NCBI GenBank assembly: GCA_005239945.1
Contig: SBAY01000030.1
Coordinates: forward strand, 1-5,807
Direction: 5' to 3'
Source of the DNA: Nitrospira sp.
GTDB lineage: Bacteria; UBA9089; CG2-30-40-21; SBAY01
DNA: 5,807 nt
Positions 5,065 through 5,807 of this stretch are shown piece by piece (the first letter of the stretch is position 1; each line of letters opens with the position of its first letter). The notes below the pieces were generated by a model, which was given only the letters and a program-made list of their open reading frames with translations, ran no database searches and was not told where the DNA came from. The translations under genes were made by a program, and so were the position numbers.

Positions 5065-5334
5065 AATCATCGGCTGTTTGTTTTGGGAACTTAATTGACT
5101 CAGGCAGAAAAGTGATTGTAGGAGAGTTGTGTCTAAATTCCAAAAATAGAAAGGAAATCAAGGTTGTGAAGAGATCAAATAGGGAGACAAAAATAGATAA
5201 TATCCCATTTACGAGACTTAAACTCATTCAAATTCGTATTAAAACCTACCTGAGAAGTCTCAAAACGGACAACTAACCTCACTAAACACCAACCAGCTTC
5301 TTATTCAAATTCCAAATAACACCCCATTGCGTAA
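5065..5334. other. Non-coding tail of the IS91 relic
   Basis: About 270 bp between the transposase stop and the boundary box. A plus-strand frame from 5061 to 5276 overlaps the stop as ATGA and would give a basic 71-residue product. It lacks a ribosome binding site and any recognisable family, and a minus-strand frame crosses the same DNA, so I do not call a gene. It is probably the 3' non-coding end of the former element, where an IS91 origin (oriIS) would lie. Confidence 0.45.
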
Positions 5335-5391
5335 GTTCAACCCAGAATTGTGTGTCGGCTTTGCGACACACAATTCTTAATATGTTAGAAA
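5335..5391. repeat. Perfect 14-bp hairpin, possible short attC site
   Basis: AGAATTGTGTGTCG (5344-5357) and CGACACACAATTCT (5364-5377) are perfect complements around the 6-nt loop GCTTTG. The hairpin is framed by GTTCAAC (5335-5341) and GTTAGAA (5385-5391). The first fits the attC R-box consensus; the second fits except for its last base. The layout resembles a short (57-bp) attC site and would be the upstream border of the IS91-bearing segment. It may equally be a terminator stem or transposon-end structure; no T-run follows directly on either strand. Confidence 0.6.
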
Positions 5392-5477
5392 AAGCTGTAC
5401 TTCGCCGTCTTTTTCTTTTTGCTTCCCCAAACTATCTCGTTTCAGAATACCAATTCACAATTCAAGATGTGACTCCG
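5385..5477. repeat. Dispersed hairpin repeat, copy B
   Basis: This begins TTAGAAAAAGCTGTACTTCG, continues CCGTCTTTTTC and ends near AATTCACAATTCAAGATG. GAAAAAG (5388-5394) pairs with CTTTTTC (5409-5415) around a 14-nt loop. It matches the repeat at 3338-3412 with the arms shortened by one base on each side and about 17 bp more between the hairpin and the shared ATTCACAATTCAAGATG-like end. Confidence 0.6.
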
Positions 5478-5511
5478 ATTCTCTCGAGATCTGCCCCCGG
5501 TATCCCTCGCT

Positions 5512-5577
5512 GGCTGCATCTTCGCCGCCGGGTTTCACTTTCATGCCGGCTGCACCTTCACCACCAGGTTTCACCTT
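5512..5577. repeat. GC-rich 36-bp-period repeat
   Basis: Two copies of a 30-bp motif start at 5512 and 5548 (GGCTGCATCTTCGCCGCC... and GGCTGCACCTTCACCACC...) and match at 25 of 30 positions with a 36-bp period. On the minus strand one frame reads KVKPGGEGAAGMKVKPGGED, a 12-residue-period glycine/proline-rich phrase, but that frame has no ribosome binding site and is closed by a stop just upstream. All but one of the five differences are at third positions of that frame, hinting at past coding origin. The block is clearly more GC-rich than its surroundings. Confidence 0.55.
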
Positions 5578-5641
5578 TGCGACTATCTGTTTTCTCAGCC
5601 TCGAGTGCTATCTTACGCCGGAGCAATCACTTACGCCATAA

Positions 5642-5710
5642 GCCTAACAAGTTATTATACAGTTTTTCTATATTTTATCACACCTTATCTCCTTTGAGTC
5701 AAAATGTCAC
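5642..5710 (-). promoter_or_regulatory. Isolated GTTAGGC box and degenerate promoter block
   Basis: On the minus strand, GTGACA (5710-5705) and an internal TTGACT (5702-5697) align with the promoter-like block at 3421-3449. The -10 position is degenerate (TAAGGT at 17 nt from GTGACA, or TAAAAT at 19 nt from TTGACT). About 25 nt further on lies GTTAGGC (5648-5642), the commonest integron R-box sequence. This could be a remnant attI or attC end with a nearby promoter, but no paired box is found, so it is a weak call. Confidence 0.3.
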
Positions 5711-5807
5711 AATCCTGAAGAGTAAAAAATCTTCGCACAAAAACTTCCTGAAATAATTCAATCTTTTATTCCTCCAAAAATTTTTTAAAAAAATATTTGT
5801 ATTTTTA
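5711..5807. other. AT-rich edge sequence without a gene
   Basis: The last 97 bp are strongly AT-rich, with runs such as ATTTTTTAAAAAAATATTT. On the minus strand GGAGGA (5775-5770) precedes a TTG-initiated frame of about 20 codons that ends within the promoter-like block. This is too short to call. Nothing else is evident. Confidence 0.4.

Larger units (their letters stand above)
4416..5343 (+). mobile_element. Decayed IS91-type segment with inverted boundary boxes
   Basis: Perfect 10-bp inverted boxes GGGTTGAACT (4416-4425) and AGTTCAACCC (5334-5343) bound 928 bp containing a decayed integrase-IS91 transposase relic. Two readings are possible. The boxes fit GTTRRRY / RYYYAAC, so the segment may be another integron cassette, with its start TTGAAC complementary to its end box GTTCAAC. 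Alternatively, IS91 elements insert next to GAAC or GTTC, so the boxes may reflect IS91 ends plus target. The boundaries are well seen; the mechanism is unresolved. Confidence 0.5.

Noticed and set aside
4976..5227. Minus-strand 83-codon frame with a hydrophobic start
   Set aside because: It is antisense to the IS91 C-terminal tail and has no RBS; hydrophobicity comes from A/T-rich codons.
5061..5276. Plus-strand 71-codon frame after the transposase
   Set aside because: No RBS, no recognisable family, and position in the probable non-coding tail of the element.
5352..5756. Plus-strand 134-codon frame
   Set aside because: It crosses the hairpin, the dispersed repeat and the 36-bp repeat; its composition (rich in R, S, L, H) reflects repeat DNA rather than a protein.

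Overview
The window looks like a piece of chromosome from an AT-rich (roughly 40% GC by eye) uncultured bacterium whose intergenic DNA is crowded with small repeats. The two housekeeping-type genes are clearly bacterial. I cannot assign a phylum from the sequence alone. All three intact-looking genes and the frameshifted toxin gene lie on the minus strand; only the IS91/integrase relic is on the plus strand.

Layout from low to high coordinates. 1-124: short C-rich and direct repeats. 125-865 (-): fumarylacetoacetate-hydrolase (FAH) family enzyme. 866-1074: gap with a weak inverted repeat. 1075-3078 (-): primosomal helicase PriA. Its winged-helix domain appears to be missing, and a 9-bp in-frame tandem repeat sits in its place. 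3105-3316: a 196-bp MITE-like element with GTAA termini and a perfect 8-bp target duplication, inserted just upstream of the priA ribosome binding site. 3338-3450: a dispersed hairpin repeat and a good sigma70-type promoter facing priA.

3456-4424 is the most interesting part. Two attC-like sites share a 92-bp identical core and bracket a two-gene module. The module is a PIN-domain (VapC-like) toxin gene broken by one extra base in an A7 run, followed by a 60-codon antitoxin-like gene. Gene ends, spacing and R-box pairing all fit an integron gene cassette read on the minus strand, in an array with no integrase gene in this window (a CALIN-like arrangement).

4416-5343 is a second segment bounded by GTTGAAC/GTTCAAC boxes. 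It carries a decayed IS91-type transposase joined to the first codons of a tyrosine integrase, on the plus strand. It can be read either as a second cassette or as an IS91-type insertion. 5335-5807 holds a perfect 14-bp hairpin, a second copy of the dispersed hairpin repeat, a GC-rich 36-bp-period repeat, an isolated GCCTAAC box and AT-rich sequence. I see no convincing gene there.

Functionally, priA (replication restart) and the FAH gene are ordinary chromosomal genes with no evident shared pathway. The rest is accessory DNA: a toxin-antitoxin cassette, relics of two transposon families, and several dispersed repeats.
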